From Sphingobacterium rhinopitheci (GTDB lineage: Bacteria > Bacteroidota > Bacteroidia > Sphingobacteriales > Sphingobacteriaceae), in contig NZ_JADEYQ010000002.1 of the NCBI RefSeq assembly GCF_022627575.1, positions 186,001-250,000 on the forward strand: a stretch of DNA of 64,000 nt, given 5' to 3'. The position numbers and the translations under genes are program-made. Of the stretch, positions 9,642 to 19,377 are shown piece after piece (the first letter of the stretch is position 1; every line of letters begins with the position of its first letter). Under the pieces are notes generated by a model. It saw only the letters and a list, made by a program, of their open reading frames with translations. It was not told where the DNA came from and did not search any database.

Positions 9642-10205
9642 ATGAGTAAAAGTACGAATCGCTGTCCATGGTGCGGAAATGATGATATATATGTAAAATA
9701 TCATGATGATGAATGGGGTAAGAAAGTCCGTGATGATAAGACTTTATTCGAGTTCTTGGTATTGGAATCAGCACAGGCAGGATTGAGTTGGATCACAATT
9801 TTGAAGCGTAGAGAAGGCTATCGTAGACTTTTTGCAAACTTTGATGTCGATAAAGTAGCCAATTTTACACAAGACGATATAGATAGGATCGTACAAGATC
9901 CTGCGATCATTCGCCACCGCGGCAAAATAGCTTCTACCGTTACTAATGCACAAATATTTAAACAGATACAGTCCGAATATGGTTCTTTCTACAACTACCT
10001 GTATAGCTTCATGCCCGACGGACAGTCGATAAATAATTCATTAAAAGACCTATCTGATGGACAAGCAACAAGCAAAGAATCCGACAGCATCGCTAAAGAC
10101 CTTAAAAAGAGAGGCGTCAAATTCTTTGGTTCTACTATCTGTTATGCCTATATGCAAGCTGTAGGAATGGTCAACGATCACCTAACAAGTTGCGATTATA
10201 AATAA
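9642..10205 (+). CDS. tag: DNA-3-methyladenine glycosylase I
   Basis: 187 residues, the normal length for Tag. It removes 3-methyladenine from alkylated DNA as the first step of base excision repair. The family's hallmarks are visible: RCPWCGNDD at the N-terminus (zinc Cys), YHDDEWGKKVRDDKTLFEFL, SAQAGLSWITILKRREGYR with the base-recognition Glu, and MVNDHLTSCDYK at the C-terminus, whose His and Cys complete the zinc site. It is transcribed divergently from the DUF4271-hemD unit and converges on hpt with only 7 bases between stop codons, with no clear terminator hairpin in that gap. Confidence 0.95.
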   Translation: MSKSTNRCPWCGNDDIYVKYHDDEWGKKVRDDKTLFEFLVLESAQAGLSWITILKRREGYRRLFANFDVDKVANFTQDDIDRIVQDPAIIRHRGKIASTVTNAQIFKQIQSEYGSFYNYLYSFMPDGQSINNSLKDLSDGQATSKESDSIAKDLKKRGVKFFGSTICYAYMQAVGMVNDHLTSCDYK

Positions 10206-10212
10206 GATTTTG

Positions 10213-10749
10213 TTAAGAACAAACCTTGTATATATGACATAGATTACGTCCTTTACCGCCATAATCTAAGCCATAGCCTACAACAAATTCATGTGCTATT
10301 TCAAAACCTACATAATCAATATTGTCAAATGTATGTTGCAAACAAGTAGGTTTGATAAGCAGACTAGCGACTGCGATACTCGCGGTATTAATATTTTCTA
10401 ACGCTTGCAAAGTGTATTTCAACGAATTGCCCGTATCGACGATATCTTCCACGATCACCACATGTCTATCCGTAAGATCTATACCTACACCTAACAATTG
10501 GCTAATCTGTCCTTGTTCCGTACCATGATAAGACGCCAACTTGACAAAAGACAACTCACAGCTGATGTCTATTTCCTTCATCAAATCAGACATAAACATG
10601 AAACATCCATTTAAAACCCCTATAAACACAGGGTTATTATCGGCATAACGAATACTAATTTCTTTGCCGATAATACGTATTTTTTCTTGAATCTCTTCAA
10701 ATGTTATAAAAGGCTCAAATTCTAAATCACCAATAACAATATTGCTCAT
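10213..10749 (-). CDS. hpt: Hypoxanthine phosphoribosyltransferase
   Basis: 178 residues from ATG 10749 (MSNIVIGDLEF); the longer frame to 10773 overlaps the preceding gene and is less likely. The PRPP-binding motif VVIVEDIVDTGNSL (residues ~101-114) and the substrate part YVGFEIAHEFVVGYGLDYGG identify a purine salvage phosphoribosyltransferase that converts hypoxanthine or guanine plus PRPP to IMP or GMP. GVLNGCFMFMSDL is the usual flexible-loop neighbour. It starts 8 bases after the stop of the transglycosylase gene, so the two are probably co-transcribed, although their functions are unrelated. Confidence 0.9.
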   Translation of the reverse strand: MSNIVIGDLEFEPFITFEEIQEKIRIIGKEISIRYADNNPVFIGVLNGCFMFMSDLMKEIDISCELSFVKLASYHGTEQGQISQLLGVGIDLTDRHVVIVEDIVDTGNSLKYTLQALENINTASIAVASLLIKPTCLQHTFDNIDYVGFEIAHEFVVGYGLDYGGKGRNLCHIYKVCS

Positions 10750-10756
10750 TTGTATC

Positions 10757-12793
10757 TTAATTATCTTTACCAAATAATTTATCCAGAATAGATCTCTTAG
10801 TCTTTTCTTCGACTTCTATTTCTTCCATAATATCAATATCAACTCCTAAAGAATCGTAACCTATCGAATCTATGATCAAAGGTGCTTTGGGGCGTAAAAC
10901 AGACTTTAATGAAACCTCATAAAAGCCATAATTTGCAGGTACTGCAATCCCCTTCAAATCACCCATTTTATTCATTATAGAACCATAGGTATTAAAATGC
11001 CTTTGAACCCAGGGCTTCAATTGCCCATTGTGATCAAAAGAAGATAATCCTGTCTTAGGGCGAGGAATAATACTTGATAAAAACAAACTCTCCCCCAGCC
11101 CTAATTCTGTTGCTTTCTTATTAAAGTAATACTGTGCCGCTTCTTCAATGCCGTACACATTTTTGCCCCATTCAATTACATTGAGATATATTTCAAACAA
11201 TCTATCTTTAGATATATTACCTGAAGCTTCCATCAACCATACCAATAGGATCTCTTCAAACTTCCTATCCATGGTTTTCTTTCTATTCAAGAAGACATTT
11301 TTTATCAACTGCATAGAGATGGTACTCGCTCCTCTTTTAAACTTTTTCTCTTTCAAATTTGTAGCAATAGACAATTTAAAAGCCTCTTCTTCAAATCCAT
11401 TGTGCTTGTAGAAGAATGGATCCTCCGTATTTCTAACTGTTACTTTCAACGCTTGTGGAATCTTAGCCAGAGGTACAAAATTAGGGTTTTCAGGACCTAC
11501 CTGTATCTGACGTATCACCGTTGAATCGGCATAAGCATCATAAACAAAAGGATAGTTCAGTGCATTAATATCTGCGTTACCCCATTTTACTACCTTTAGG
11601 TCAACGTCATCTACTGTAGATCTAAAAACAATCTCGTCCGGATTATCAAGGTTGGCCGCAAAATCCAAATCAAATGAGACATTACCATCTACTTCAATGC
11701 CATCAAGGCTTTCAAACAATCCTTTCGGAAGAGCATCAAAGAAATCTTGTGCCCGAAAGATGCCCGTATGTATCCCAAGTTCTATTTTCTTTTCAGGCTT
11801 TAGGGTTAATTTGGCTGTAGGTGCTAATTCAAAATCTTTAACTTTTAGCTTAGAACCTTCTTTCAAAGCAATAAAATCTTCAGCGATTTCTATCCCTCCC
11901 TCTGCTATAGCATGCGGCAGAACAATAGACTCATCTGACAGGCGTCGATGATTAACTATTAGATTCTCGTATTCAAAACTACCATTTAGCTGTAATAAAC
12001 TGTGTTTGACACGTTTGACACTTGACAGGTCAAAAATAAGCTTATCAAAGCTTACTGACAGGCCATATTTCCCTTTCAAAAAAGGTAGCTCAGTATCCTT
12101 TTGCTTTGACGACACCTCTAGGTATAATGTTTGATCATCAGAATCTACATTGCCTTTGAATATCCACTCTGCTTGATCATTATTTAAAAACAAACTCGTT
12201 TCAAAATTACCACCATCAATTATCGCCTCCGGTACTTTTATAGACTGATGGATCAAGCTATCTTTGTAAGAGACCTCAAAATTGTGCATCGTCATATTGG
12301 AAGGAATCTTAGAAAATATTTGCTTGGAAAGATTCTCCACCATAAGCGCAAAATTGCGCTCTTTAGGTTCTTCTATCGATACAGCATCCTTCCTTTTCTT
12401 AAATAAAAAGTCATAATTGCTTATAGAATCTCTTTTAATAAAAGATACCTTGCCATTGTCAAGGTTTAAATCACCAATTTTTATGTCGCCAAATAATAGT
12501 GGCCATATACGAACGGTAATCCCCAGCTGATCCATGTCTACTAAAGTGTCTCTACTCTCTGGAATCACTAAGACAGAATCAAATACCACAGTCGATAGAC
12601 CATCAAACTTGTAATGTGCTACCTGAAAATCTATATTATGTTCATCATGGAGCTTTTTCTTCACCTTAGCAACGGCTTTATCGAGGTAAGCATCTCTTTT
12701 GGACATCACTATCGCAAAAGCAGAACCCAATAAAACGAATAATGCACTAAGCCCAATAATTATCCATTTTTTCTGTTTGGAAGAAATTTTCAT
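10757..12793 (-). CDS. AsmA-like/GT51 peptidoglycan transglycosylase (no transpeptidase domain)
   Basis: 678 residues. An N-terminal membrane anchor (WIIIGLSALFVLLGSAFAIVM, residues ~10-30) is followed by about 400 residues of beta-rich sequence that looks AsmA-like, with DQLGITVRIWPLLFGDIKIG and DLNLDNGKVSFIKRD. A GT51 domain lies at about 445-600. Its motifs are NTEDPFFYKHNGF (catalytic Glu), RGASTISMQLIKNVFLNRKK, RKFEEILLVWLMEASG, LFEIYLNVIEWGKNVYGIEEAAQYYF and LFLSSIIPRP. These polymerise lipid II into glycan strands. No penicillin-binding transpeptidase domain follows, only ~100 residues with an acidic tail, so it is a monofunctional enzyme with an unusual N-terminal extension. It faces mrp divergently, and hpt follows. 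Confidence 0.85.
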   Translation of the reverse strand: MKISSKQKKWIIIGLSALFVLLGSAFAIVMSKRDAYLDKAVAKVKKKLHDEHNIDFQVAHYKFDGLSTVVFDSVLVIPESRDTLVDMDQLGITVRIWPLLFGDIKIGDLNLDNGKVSFIKRDSISNYDFLFKKRKDAVSIEEPKERNFALMVENLSKQIFSKIPSNMTMHNFEVSYKDSLIHQSIKVPEAIIDGGNFETSLFLNNDQAEWIFKGNVDSDDQTLYLEVSSKQKDTELPFLKGKYGLSVSFDKLIFDLSSVKRVKHSLLQLNGSFEYENLIVNHRRLSDESIVLPHAIAEGGIEIAEDFIALKEGSKLKVKDFELAPTAKLTLKPEKKIELGIHTGIFRAQDFFDALPKGLFESLDGIEVDGNVSFDLDFAANLDNPDEIVFRSTVDDVDLKVVKWGNADINALNYPFVYDAYADSTVIRQIQVGPENPNFVPLAKIPQALKVTVRNTEDPFFYKHNGFEEEAFKLSIATNLKEKKFKRGASTISMQLIKNVFLNRKKTMDRKFEEILLVWLMEASGNISKDRLFEIYLNVIEWGKNVYGIEEAAQYYFNKKATELGLGESLFLSSIIPRPKTGLSSFDHNGQLKPWVQRHFNTYGSIMNKMGDLKGIAVPANYGFYEVSLKSVLRPKAPLIIDSIGYDSLGVDIDIMEEIEVEEKTKRSILDKLFGKDN

Positions 12794-12886
12794 ATACTAC
12801 TTCTAATCGTCTTTAGCATTAAAAAAATAAAAATAGGACAAAATTTTTAAAAACATCCAAATGACATGATTATCTTCATCTTTCCT

Positions 12887-12894
12887 TATTTTTG
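12887..12894 (+). promoter_or_regulatory. -7 box of mrp
   Basis: TATTTTTG matches TAnnTTTG and lies 22 bases before the mrp ATG, giving a short 5' leader that contains AAGAAG. Confidence 0.5.
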
Positions 12895-12916
12895 TAACAA
12901 TTAAGAAGCTCAACTG

Positions 12917-13975
12917 ATGATAACAAAAGAACAAGTATTACATGCTTTAAGTCACGTCGAAGAACCAGATCTTAAAAAAGACTTGGTGACTTTGCATATG
13001 ATTCAAAATATTGAAATATTACCAAATGCTATAAAATTTGATGTCGTATTGACTACGCCAGCATGCCCCCTAAAAGATCATATAGAACATGCTTGTAGAA
13101 ATGCTATTAAACTTTTTGTGGATAAGAATATTAAAGTAGATATTAATATGACCGCAAAAGTGACTAGCGTAGATACAAATCAACTAAAAGGGATTAAAAA
13201 TATAATCCTTGTTTCTTCGGGCAAAGGTGGTGTAGGTAAATCTACAGTAGCAGCCAATTTAGCACTAGCATTAGTACAAAAAGGTGCAAAGACAGGGCTA
13301 TTGGATGCCGACATTTATGGGCCATCACTGCCTATTATGTTTGGATTAGAAGGCGCTAAGCCTATGGCTTCACAGATGCCTGATGGCAAAACAAAAATTG
13401 AACCTATAGAAAAATTCGGTTTGAAATTATTATCTATAGGCTTCTTTACAGACCCTAACCAACCTATTCCATGGAGAGGGCCAATGGCTACATCTGCCAT
13501 CAAACAACTATTTAATGATGCCGACTGGGGTGAACTTGACTACTTGATCGTGGACATGCCTCCAGGCACTGGCGATATTCATATCACCGTATCGCAAACA
13601 TACCCTATATCAGGTGCCGTGATCGTCACTACACCACAGAATGTAGCTCTCGCAGATGCGATCAAAGGGATTGCTATGTATAAGATGGAAGGCATCAATG
13701 TGCCTATCGTAGGTATCATAGAAAATATGTCCTACTTTACGCCAGCAGAATTGCCTGACAACAAATATTATATCTTCGGAAAAGATGGCGGTAAACGCCT
13801 TGCCGAAGAAAATAATGTCCCTTTCTTGGGAGAAATTCCTCTTGTCAAAGCGGTAGCTGACGCCGGAGACAATGGCTTCCCCGTAATATTGGATGCCGAT
13901 GATGTCGTAGGACAATCATTCTCTACTATTGCTGGAAGAGTAGCACAAGAAGTTAGCATACTCGCGAATAAGTAA
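12917..13975 (+). CDS. mrp: Mrp/ApbC-type P-loop iron-sulfur carrier ATPase
   Basis: 352 residues. An N-terminal MIP18/DUF59 domain (about 1-85, TTPACPLKDHIEHACRNAI) is followed by a Mrp/NBP35 ATPase with a deviant Walker A, LVSSGKGGVGKSTVAANLA (about 98-116), DADIYGPSLPIMFG, PWRGPMATSAIKQL and VDMPPGTGDIHITV. The family transfers or stores Fe-S clusters. The CxxC pair that binds a bridging cluster in ApbC/Ind1 is absent: the equivalent region reads NMSYFTPAELPDNKYYIFG. This variant also seems usual in Bacteroidota, so it is likely functional but uses other ligands. Single-gene unit, closed by the hairpin at 14000. Confidence 0.9.
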   Translation: MITKEQVLHALSHVEEPDLKKDLVTLHMIQNIEILPNAIKFDVVLTTPACPLKDHIEHACRNAIKLFVDKNIKVDINMTAKVTSVDTNQLKGIKNIILVSSGKGGVGKSTVAANLALALVQKGAKTGLLDADIYGPSLPIMFGLEGAKPMASQMPDGKTKIEPIEKFGLKLLSIGFFTDPNQPIPWRGPMATSAIKQLFNDADWGELDYLIVDMPPGTGDIHITVSQTYPISGAVIVTTPQNVALADAIKGIAMYKMEGINVPIVGIIENMSYFTPAELPDNKYYIFGKDGGKRLAEENNVPFLGEIPLVKAVADAGDNGFPVILDADDVVGQSFSTIAGRVAQEVSILANK

Positions 13976-13999
13976 TCAATTGTACATATAACACCCTAA

Positions 14000-14036
14000 A
14001 AAGGTCAAGGCAAAAATATTCCTTGACCTTTTTATT
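14000..14036. terminator. Bidirectional hairpin terminator
   Basis: The arms AAAGGTCAAGG and CCTTGACCTTT enclose a 10-base AT-rich loop, with a T-tract on the plus side and an A-tract (TAAAA) on the minus side. It serves the convergent mrp and susD pair-1 transcripts. Confidence 0.88.
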
Positions 14037-14065
14037 ACTCAATAACAATAAAGTCAATTCATTAA

Positions 14066-15526
14066 CTACTGTGGATTATTGGGCAATATTTCTGGATTTG
14101 CATCAACCTCAGCCTGAGGGATCATAAATATAAATCTATTATCGTCTGCAGGGATATTAAATCTACCATATGTTGGATGATTAGTTCCTACATAATCTCT
14201 GACTACCTCTTTCTTCAATCTCTTAAGATCAAACCAAGCAAATCCTTCACCCCACAACTCAATTCTTTTTTGAAGAATTATTTCATCAATTAAATCACTT
14301 CCCGAATTTATTGATCTGACATATGAAATGTCTCTTGCTCTAGTAATTTCAAATAAAACATCTTTAGCTTCATTTTCTCTATTAATACGTGCCAATGCTT
14401 CGGCTTCAATAAAATAAAGTAATGAGGACCTCAAATATATATAATCACCTTGTGTACGATCAGAAGTAAGATCTCTAAATTTAAAACTTGTATAAGGTCG
14501 ATATTTATATCTATTAGAACCTGCAGTAAATTCTACTGAATCCGCTCCAGCAAACATTTCCTTACGAATATCAATATCAGTCATGGCTTCATAAAGCCTC
14601 CTATCAATATTTATATTACCGCCACTAGAATAACCATCAGCATTTGAATTATCAAAGTGAGAAAAAAAACTCGCCACAAAAGTTGTTAATTCAGCATTTA
14701 TGTCTGCTCCCCACATAGTTTCATTTTGATTAATATCAAAAAAACCATTTCTCCAATCATTAGCGGATAATAAAGAATAACTAGTACGTGCACTTCTTGC
14801 TAAGGTAGCGGCTTCGCTATACTTACCCATTTCTAGATAAACATCAGCCAAAAATGTCTCCGCCACCGATATATCTAAGAGCTCTCTATTCGCTCCTCTT
14901 GAATAGCCCGTCAATAATAGCAAAGATTCATTTAAATCACTTACTATCTGCGTATAGACTTCTTGTGTAGTATTTCGCTTTGTTGAACGCTCAGCAGCAT
15001 TTATCGGCACAGACAATCTATCCTCATTACCTATATAAGTTGGTCCATAAATACGGGCTAACATAAAATGAAAATAACCTCTCAATGCATATGCCTGTCC
15101 TAATATTGCTTTTAAATCAGCATCATCAGTATCTATAGAAATAGTACTAATTATTGTATTAACATTCTTTATTTGCGTATAATAAGCGAGCCAAGGCATA
15201 TGAGTTCTAGAATTGGTCATTATACGAGCTGTATAATTATAGTTAAATCCTCCCCAATTGAGACTATACATTATGACATCATTTCCCATTAGATCAATAA
15301 AAGACAGAATAGCTTTATGCCCAAAATCTTCATGTCCAGCGTAACCGGATAAAGGATATGATCGCAAACTCGAATATACACCCTTTAAAATCCCTAATGT
15401 CGCAGTAGAAGATCTACTTAATTGTTCGGAATTTAAGGTTGATTGAGGTTCTAAACTTAAATAATTTTTTGAACATGAAGTCGTTAAAAGCCCTATTATA
15501 AAGCTCATTATTATTATATTTTTCAT
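14066..15526 (-). CDS. SusD/RagB-family surface lipoprotein, pair 1
   Basis: 486 residues with a lipobox (GLLTTSC at ~18) followed by SKNY, so it should be exported to the outer membrane surface. The sequence shows the SusD fold with TPR-type helices (ALRGYFHFMLARIYGPTY near residue 145), and ends with the typical SusD features: KRIELWGEGFAWFDLKRLKK and FMIPQAEVDANPEILPNNPQ. It acts as ligand-binding lid of the SusC channel encoded 5 bases upstream. It is strongly similar to the SusD of pair 3 (shared segments include SLRSY, GYAGHED, MGNDVIM, LNWGGFNYNYT and MTNSR), which marks a tandem duplication. The ligand is unknown; no enzyme genes lie nearby. Confidence 0.92.
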   Translation of the reverse strand: MKNIIIMSFIIGLLTTSCSKNYLSLEPQSTLNSEQLSRSSTATLGILKGVYSSLRSYPLSGYAGHEDFGHKAILSFIDLMGNDVIMYSLNWGGFNYNYTARIMTNSRTHMPWLAYYTQIKNVNTIISTISIDTDDADLKAILGQAYALRGYFHFMLARIYGPTYIGNEDRLSVPINAAERSTKRNTTQEVYTQIVSDLNESLLLLTGYSRGANRELLDISVAETFLADVYLEMGKYSEAATLARSARTSYSLLSANDWRNGFFDINQNETMWGADINAELTTFVASFFSHFDNSNADGYSSGGNINIDRRLYEAMTDIDIRKEMFAGADSVEFTAGSNRYKYRPYTSFKFRDLTSDRTQGDYIYLRSSLLYFIEAEALARINRENEAKDVLFEITRARDISYVRSINSGSDLIDEIILQKRIELWGEGFAWFDLKRLKKEVVRDYVGTNHPTYGRFNIPADDNRFIFMIPQAEVDANPEILPNNPQ

Positions 15527-15530
15527 AACA

Positions 15531-18500
15531 TTAAAATCTAGCTGTTAAACCTAAAGAAACACTTCTTAACAAAGAGTAGCTATTTATAGACAGTCCATTA
15601 TTTGAATTACCCCCCAACTGTGACATCCTAGGATCAAGTCCTTGACGCTTAGAAAGCATGAATAAATTATTTCCAATTAAACTTAATTTAGCATTCTTAA
15701 CACCAATTTTATTTAATTTGTCCGAAGAAAAATCATATGCTACCCCAAAATTTTCCATACTGAGATAGTTTGCAGAAATAAGAAACATATCAGAGGTATT
15801 ATATTGGGTGCTCGCGACACTAGATAGTATAGGCATGGAAGCATTTGTATTTTCTGGAGTCCATGTATTATAAACATCTTTATGAAAATTTGCCCCACTA
15901 CTACCCATACCTATTCCTTCTGGAAATAGACCCTGATAGACATTGTCGTATATAAATCCGCCTAATTGATACGCAAATCCTGCATTTAAAGTAATTCTCT
16001 TATAAGAAAGATCAAAACCAAATCCACCATATACATCAGGATTCGCTGTCTTATTACTTAAGAACTGTGTACCACTCGTATACGTCGAAACGGGTGTCTT
16101 TTCTCCTGTAGATAGACCTGTTATTGGATCTTTATCACCTTGATACCAACTACCAAACCCTGTTGCTGGATCTACAGAAGCAAACTCTCTCAAATAATAA
16201 GTGTAAGCACTCTGTCCTTCTACAAAACGAAATATACCACCCGTAACAAATGGTTGTGGTAATCGTGTTATTTTATTTTTATAATGTGTTAAGTTAGCCC
16301 ATAGATTTATTTTCCAATCTGTTGATCTGATAATATCACCATTAATTGCTACTTCAAATCCAGTATTCTTCATATCACCAATATTACGTGAAATAGCCGG
16401 AATTCCTGATGATGGGGCCTGAGGGAAATTAAATAACATATCAGACACTTTCCTATTAAACAACTCGAAATCAATATTTAACCTATTTTCAAAAAAAGCA
16501 ATTTCAAAACCTGCATTAAAATTTCTTGAGACTTCCCATTTCAATTCTTTAGTCCCGGTATATACTTGCCTAATTGTAGCATTACCTTCTGAATCTGGCG
16601 TAATTTCATATTGGTCAATATAAGGGAAATAATTACGATTAAAGCCAAAATGAGAACGATGCTCCATTGTTACATATCCAGGATAAAATAGATTATCATT
16701 ACCTTGTTCCCCATAACTAGCTTTTATTTTTAAATTGGAAATAATTTCTACATCTTTCAAAAATTCTTCATTTGATGCTATCCATGCAGCACCGAAACCA
16801 TAAAAATTACCCCAGCGATAATCAGGATGAAATACTGATGAACCATCCCTCCTAAAAGAGCCATTAAAATAATATTTATTGGCATAATTATAATTCACTT
16901 TAGATAAATAGCCTTCTATTTTATACAAATCTTCATAACCATTCAAGGAACTGAATTTGCTACCATTGGATAGAAAGTTATTATCTGGAATCACAAGATT
17001 AGTTTTTGATCCAGCAATCATTTTATTTGAATAATTGGCTGTTTCGTGTCCCACCATTAAAGATATGGTATGTAATCCTATTATTTTGTTATAGCTTAAT
17101 AATTGTTGATTTGTCACCGTTTGACTATTCGTCAACGCATTTGTTACTGAGCCTCCATAACTAAAAGCGTCTCCGCCTAAATTATTACCATATCTAAATC
17201 GATTTCCAGATTGATAATCATACCCCAAATTATAGGTAAAATTAAAACCGTCTAAAAAATCAAAAGCAGCATAAGTACGAATACTTACATTTTTATTTTC
17301 ATTAGACTGCACATCTAATAGAGTGCTAGCATATGGATTCATATTAGTGATATATATCCTTGATGAAGATGAACCATCAGGATTAATCGTCTCCCCTCTA
17401 CCCCAATCATATTTTGAACTACCATCGGCATTTTTAATAATACTACCACTAGCATCTCGAGCAAAAACTGGATAAATAGGAGCCATATTACGTGACCAAG
17501 AAAATAAATTGGAAAATGTACCCGAAGACTTACCTAACTGAGGATCTTTTGCTTTTGTTGCGGCAAAATTTATATTTGCACCTAACTTTGCAAAGCTGTA
17601 CGGCCGAAACTCTACATTAGCCCTGCCCCCAATTCTATCAAATCCAGAGTTAATTACATATCCTTCATCATTTAGATAACTACCAGATAAAAAAGTAGAA
17701 ACCTTATCATTAGCATATGTCAAATTCAAAGCATATTCCTGACGCAGATTACTTCCAAACAAGTAATTATCCCAATCATCATAATAGTTTACACGAGCAG
17801 CTGGATTTATTTTACCCGTCAAAGGGTCAATAATCTGATCATTTGGCACATTAAAAATATTATAGCCAAGATCATTAACTAAGCTATTTGAAGCATTGAG
17901 ACGTGCATCTACATCTGACTCTTCGTTCACCAAACCACCCAACCTTAATCTTTGCCACCTCAATTCATAATACTCCGATGGATCCTTTATATAATTATAA
18001 TCTTTGATTGCTCTTGAATTATAGCCCGCACGGGCATCAAAATTAATAACAATCGCGTCCATACTTTTACCACTCTTTGTAGTAATAATAATAACTCCAT
18101 TAGCACCCCGAGATCCATATAAAGCATTAGCTGAAGCATCCTTTAAAAAAGATATTTGCTCAATATCATGCGAAGAGATAGATGATATATCCCCATTAAA
18201 AGGCACACCATCCACAACATATAGCGGATCATTGGATGATGATATAGCGCCCAATCCTCTAAATCTAACTGTAGCAGCCTCACCAGGTTGCCCTGACATA
18301 GACCTAATCTGTACACCTCCAATCTTTCCTGCCAATGACTGAACAACATTTGCAGATTGTACTTGTTGTAAATCTTTAGCCTGCAAAGTAGAAATTGAAC
18401 CAGTAATAGATTCTTTAGTCTGTGAACCATAAGCTGTCACCACCACTTGATCCAATACATTATCACTATGTACCAATGCGATAGTCAATACCATAGCGTC

Positions 18501-18755
18501 ACTTATAGCTACACGCTGCGAAGTATAACCTACAGAAGAGACATTGAGAGTAGCTCCAGCCGAGGCTGATATTTTAAAATTTCCAGAAGCATCCGTTTGT
18601 GTAGCAGTAGAAGATCCGACTACAGCTATGGAAGCACCACTAATTGGCTTCCCATCTGCAGAAGTAACTTGACCACTTACTTCACGGGATTGAGCAAACG
18701 CCGTGCTTACTAAACAGGCCGTAGCAAGCATTGCTGTGAGTAATTTGTGTTTCAT
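15531..18755 (-). CDS. SusC/RagA-family TonB-dependent importer, pair 1
   Basis: 1074 residues. Signal peptide (MKHKLLTAMLATACLVSTAFAQ), then a CarboxypepD_reg-like N-terminal domain (about 24-100, GQVTSADGKPISGASIAVVG), a TonB-box-like segment VLDQVVVTAYG, a plug domain with the SusC signature VRFRGLGAISSSNDPLYVVDGVPF, and a C-terminal beta barrel ending in the aromatic LGLTARF. It moves its ligand across the outer membrane using TonB energy. It is the first gene of a two-gene operon; the promoter should lie in the 620-bp upstream spacer, but I found no consensus box. The closest relative in the window is the SusC of pair 3; the first ~100 residues resemble pairs 2, 3 and 4 alike. Confidence 0.94.
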   Translation of the reverse strand: MKHKLLTAMLATACLVSTAFAQSREVSGQVTSADGKPISGASIAVVGSSTATQTDASGNFKISASAGATLNVSSVGYTSQRVAISDAMVLTIALVHSDNVLDQVVVTAYGSQTKESITGSISTLQAKDLQQVQSANVVQSLAGKIGGVQIRSMSGQPGEAATVRFRGLGAISSSNDPLYVVDGVPFNGDISSISSHDIEQISFLKDASANALYGSRGANGVIIITTKSGKSMDAIVINFDARAGYNSRAIKDYNYIKDPSEYYELRWQRLRLGGLVNEESDVDARLNASNSLVNDLGYNIFNVPNDQIIDPLTGKINPAARVNYYDDWDNYLFGSNLRQEYALNLTYANDKVSTFLSGSYLNDEGYVINSGFDRIGGRANVEFRPYSFAKLGANINFAATKAKDPQLGKSSGTFSNLFSWSRNMAPIYPVFARDASGSIIKNADGSSKYDWGRGETINPDGSSSSRIYITNMNPYASTLLDVQSNENKNVSIRTYAAFDFLDGFNFTYNLGYDYQSGNRFRYGNNLGGDAFSYGGSVTNALTNSQTVTNQQLLSYNKIIGLHTISLMVGHETANYSNKMIAGSKTNLVIPDNNFLSNGSKFSSLNGYEDLYKIEGYLSKVNYNYANKYYFNGSFRRDGSSVFHPDYRWGNFYGFGAAWIASNEEFLKDVEIISNLKIKASYGEQGNDNLFYPGYVTMEHRSHFGFNRNYFPYIDQYEITPDSEGNATIRQVYTGTKELKWEVSRNFNAGFEIAFFENRLNIDFELFNRKVSDMLFNFPQAPSSGIPAISRNIGDMKNTGFEVAINGDIIRSTDWKINLWANLTHYKNKITRLPQPFVTGGIFRFVEGQSAYTYYLREFASVDPATGFGSWYQGDKDPITGLSTGEKTPVSTYTSGTQFLSNKTANPDVYGGFGFDLSYKRITLNAGFAYQLGGFIYDNVYQGLFPEGIGMGSSGANFHKDVYNTWTPENTNASMPILSSVASTQYNTSDMFLISANYLSMENFGVAYDFSSDKLNKIGVKNAKLSLIGNNLFMLSKRQGLDPRMSQLGGNSNNGLSINSYSLLRSVSLGLTARF

Positions 18756-19377
18756 AAATTAATAAGGTTTAATATTATCTTAATTCAAAGTAAATATGCT
18801 ATTAACTTTAAAGATATGTACACAAATCGTGTAGTTTAAATTATTAACTCAAAATGTAATCAGGGAACTACATTTAATAGTATTACAATACTGTTTCTGA
18901 GGGAAGAAAATTAGTTTTTAGAAAACAAAACATGCCTGTGCGTATTAGAATACACCTTTCTATTGATGTTATCAATATTTTAGAAACTCCCTTTTTATAG
19001 CCGTTAAATATTCCAATTGTAATATTCTGAATAAGTAAAGTGAACATCTAATTATATATATACTAAATCATTAACATTTAAAATAGTCTAAAATATAGAA
19101 ATCTTGAACAGCAATTGATATGCTTCCTACAAGGACTATATCTTTTAAATAATACTAAAACCATAATAACATCGCTAAAAGATAGGTGTTGAATATCCCA
19201 ACATATACTATTGATTTCCTATACTATAAGCAATTATTAGTTATTAACTACCCTAACATCAAACAATAGTAATAAATAGTTTGACTAAATAGTTTATAAT
19301 AACGAATAACAAAGAAAAGGTCAAGGAGCTATAGCTCCCTGACCTTTTCTTTGTTATTAATTTACCTTTAATAATGA
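18756..19377. other. Intergenic spacer between pair 1 and pair 2 operons
   Basis: 622 bases of AT-rich sequence with no reading frame that looks coding. Its left side must contain the leader and promoter of the pair-1 susC, for which a weak minus-strand TATCTTTA lies near 18809-18816. Its right side holds the strong terminator of pair 2. The middle part shows nothing I can name; a small RNA gene cannot be excluded. Confidence 0.6.
19308..19355 (-). terminator. Strong hairpin terminator of the pair-2 operon
   Basis: Outer arms AACAAAGAAAAGGTCA and TGACCTTTTCTTTGTT are perfectly complementary over 16 bases, and an inner GGAGCT/AGCTCC palindrome continues the stem. It lies just past the stop of the pair-2 susD. 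Confidence 0.88.

Noticed and set aside
18143..18430. 95-codon frame on the same strand as susC pair 1 but in another frame
   Set aside because: It lies within the plug-coding part of susC; the susC frame is continuous and correct, so there is no frameshift.
18809..18816. Minus-strand TATCTTTA as promoter of susC pair 1
   Set aside because: It differs from TAnnTTTG in the last base and lacks a properly spaced TTG; too weak to list as a feature.
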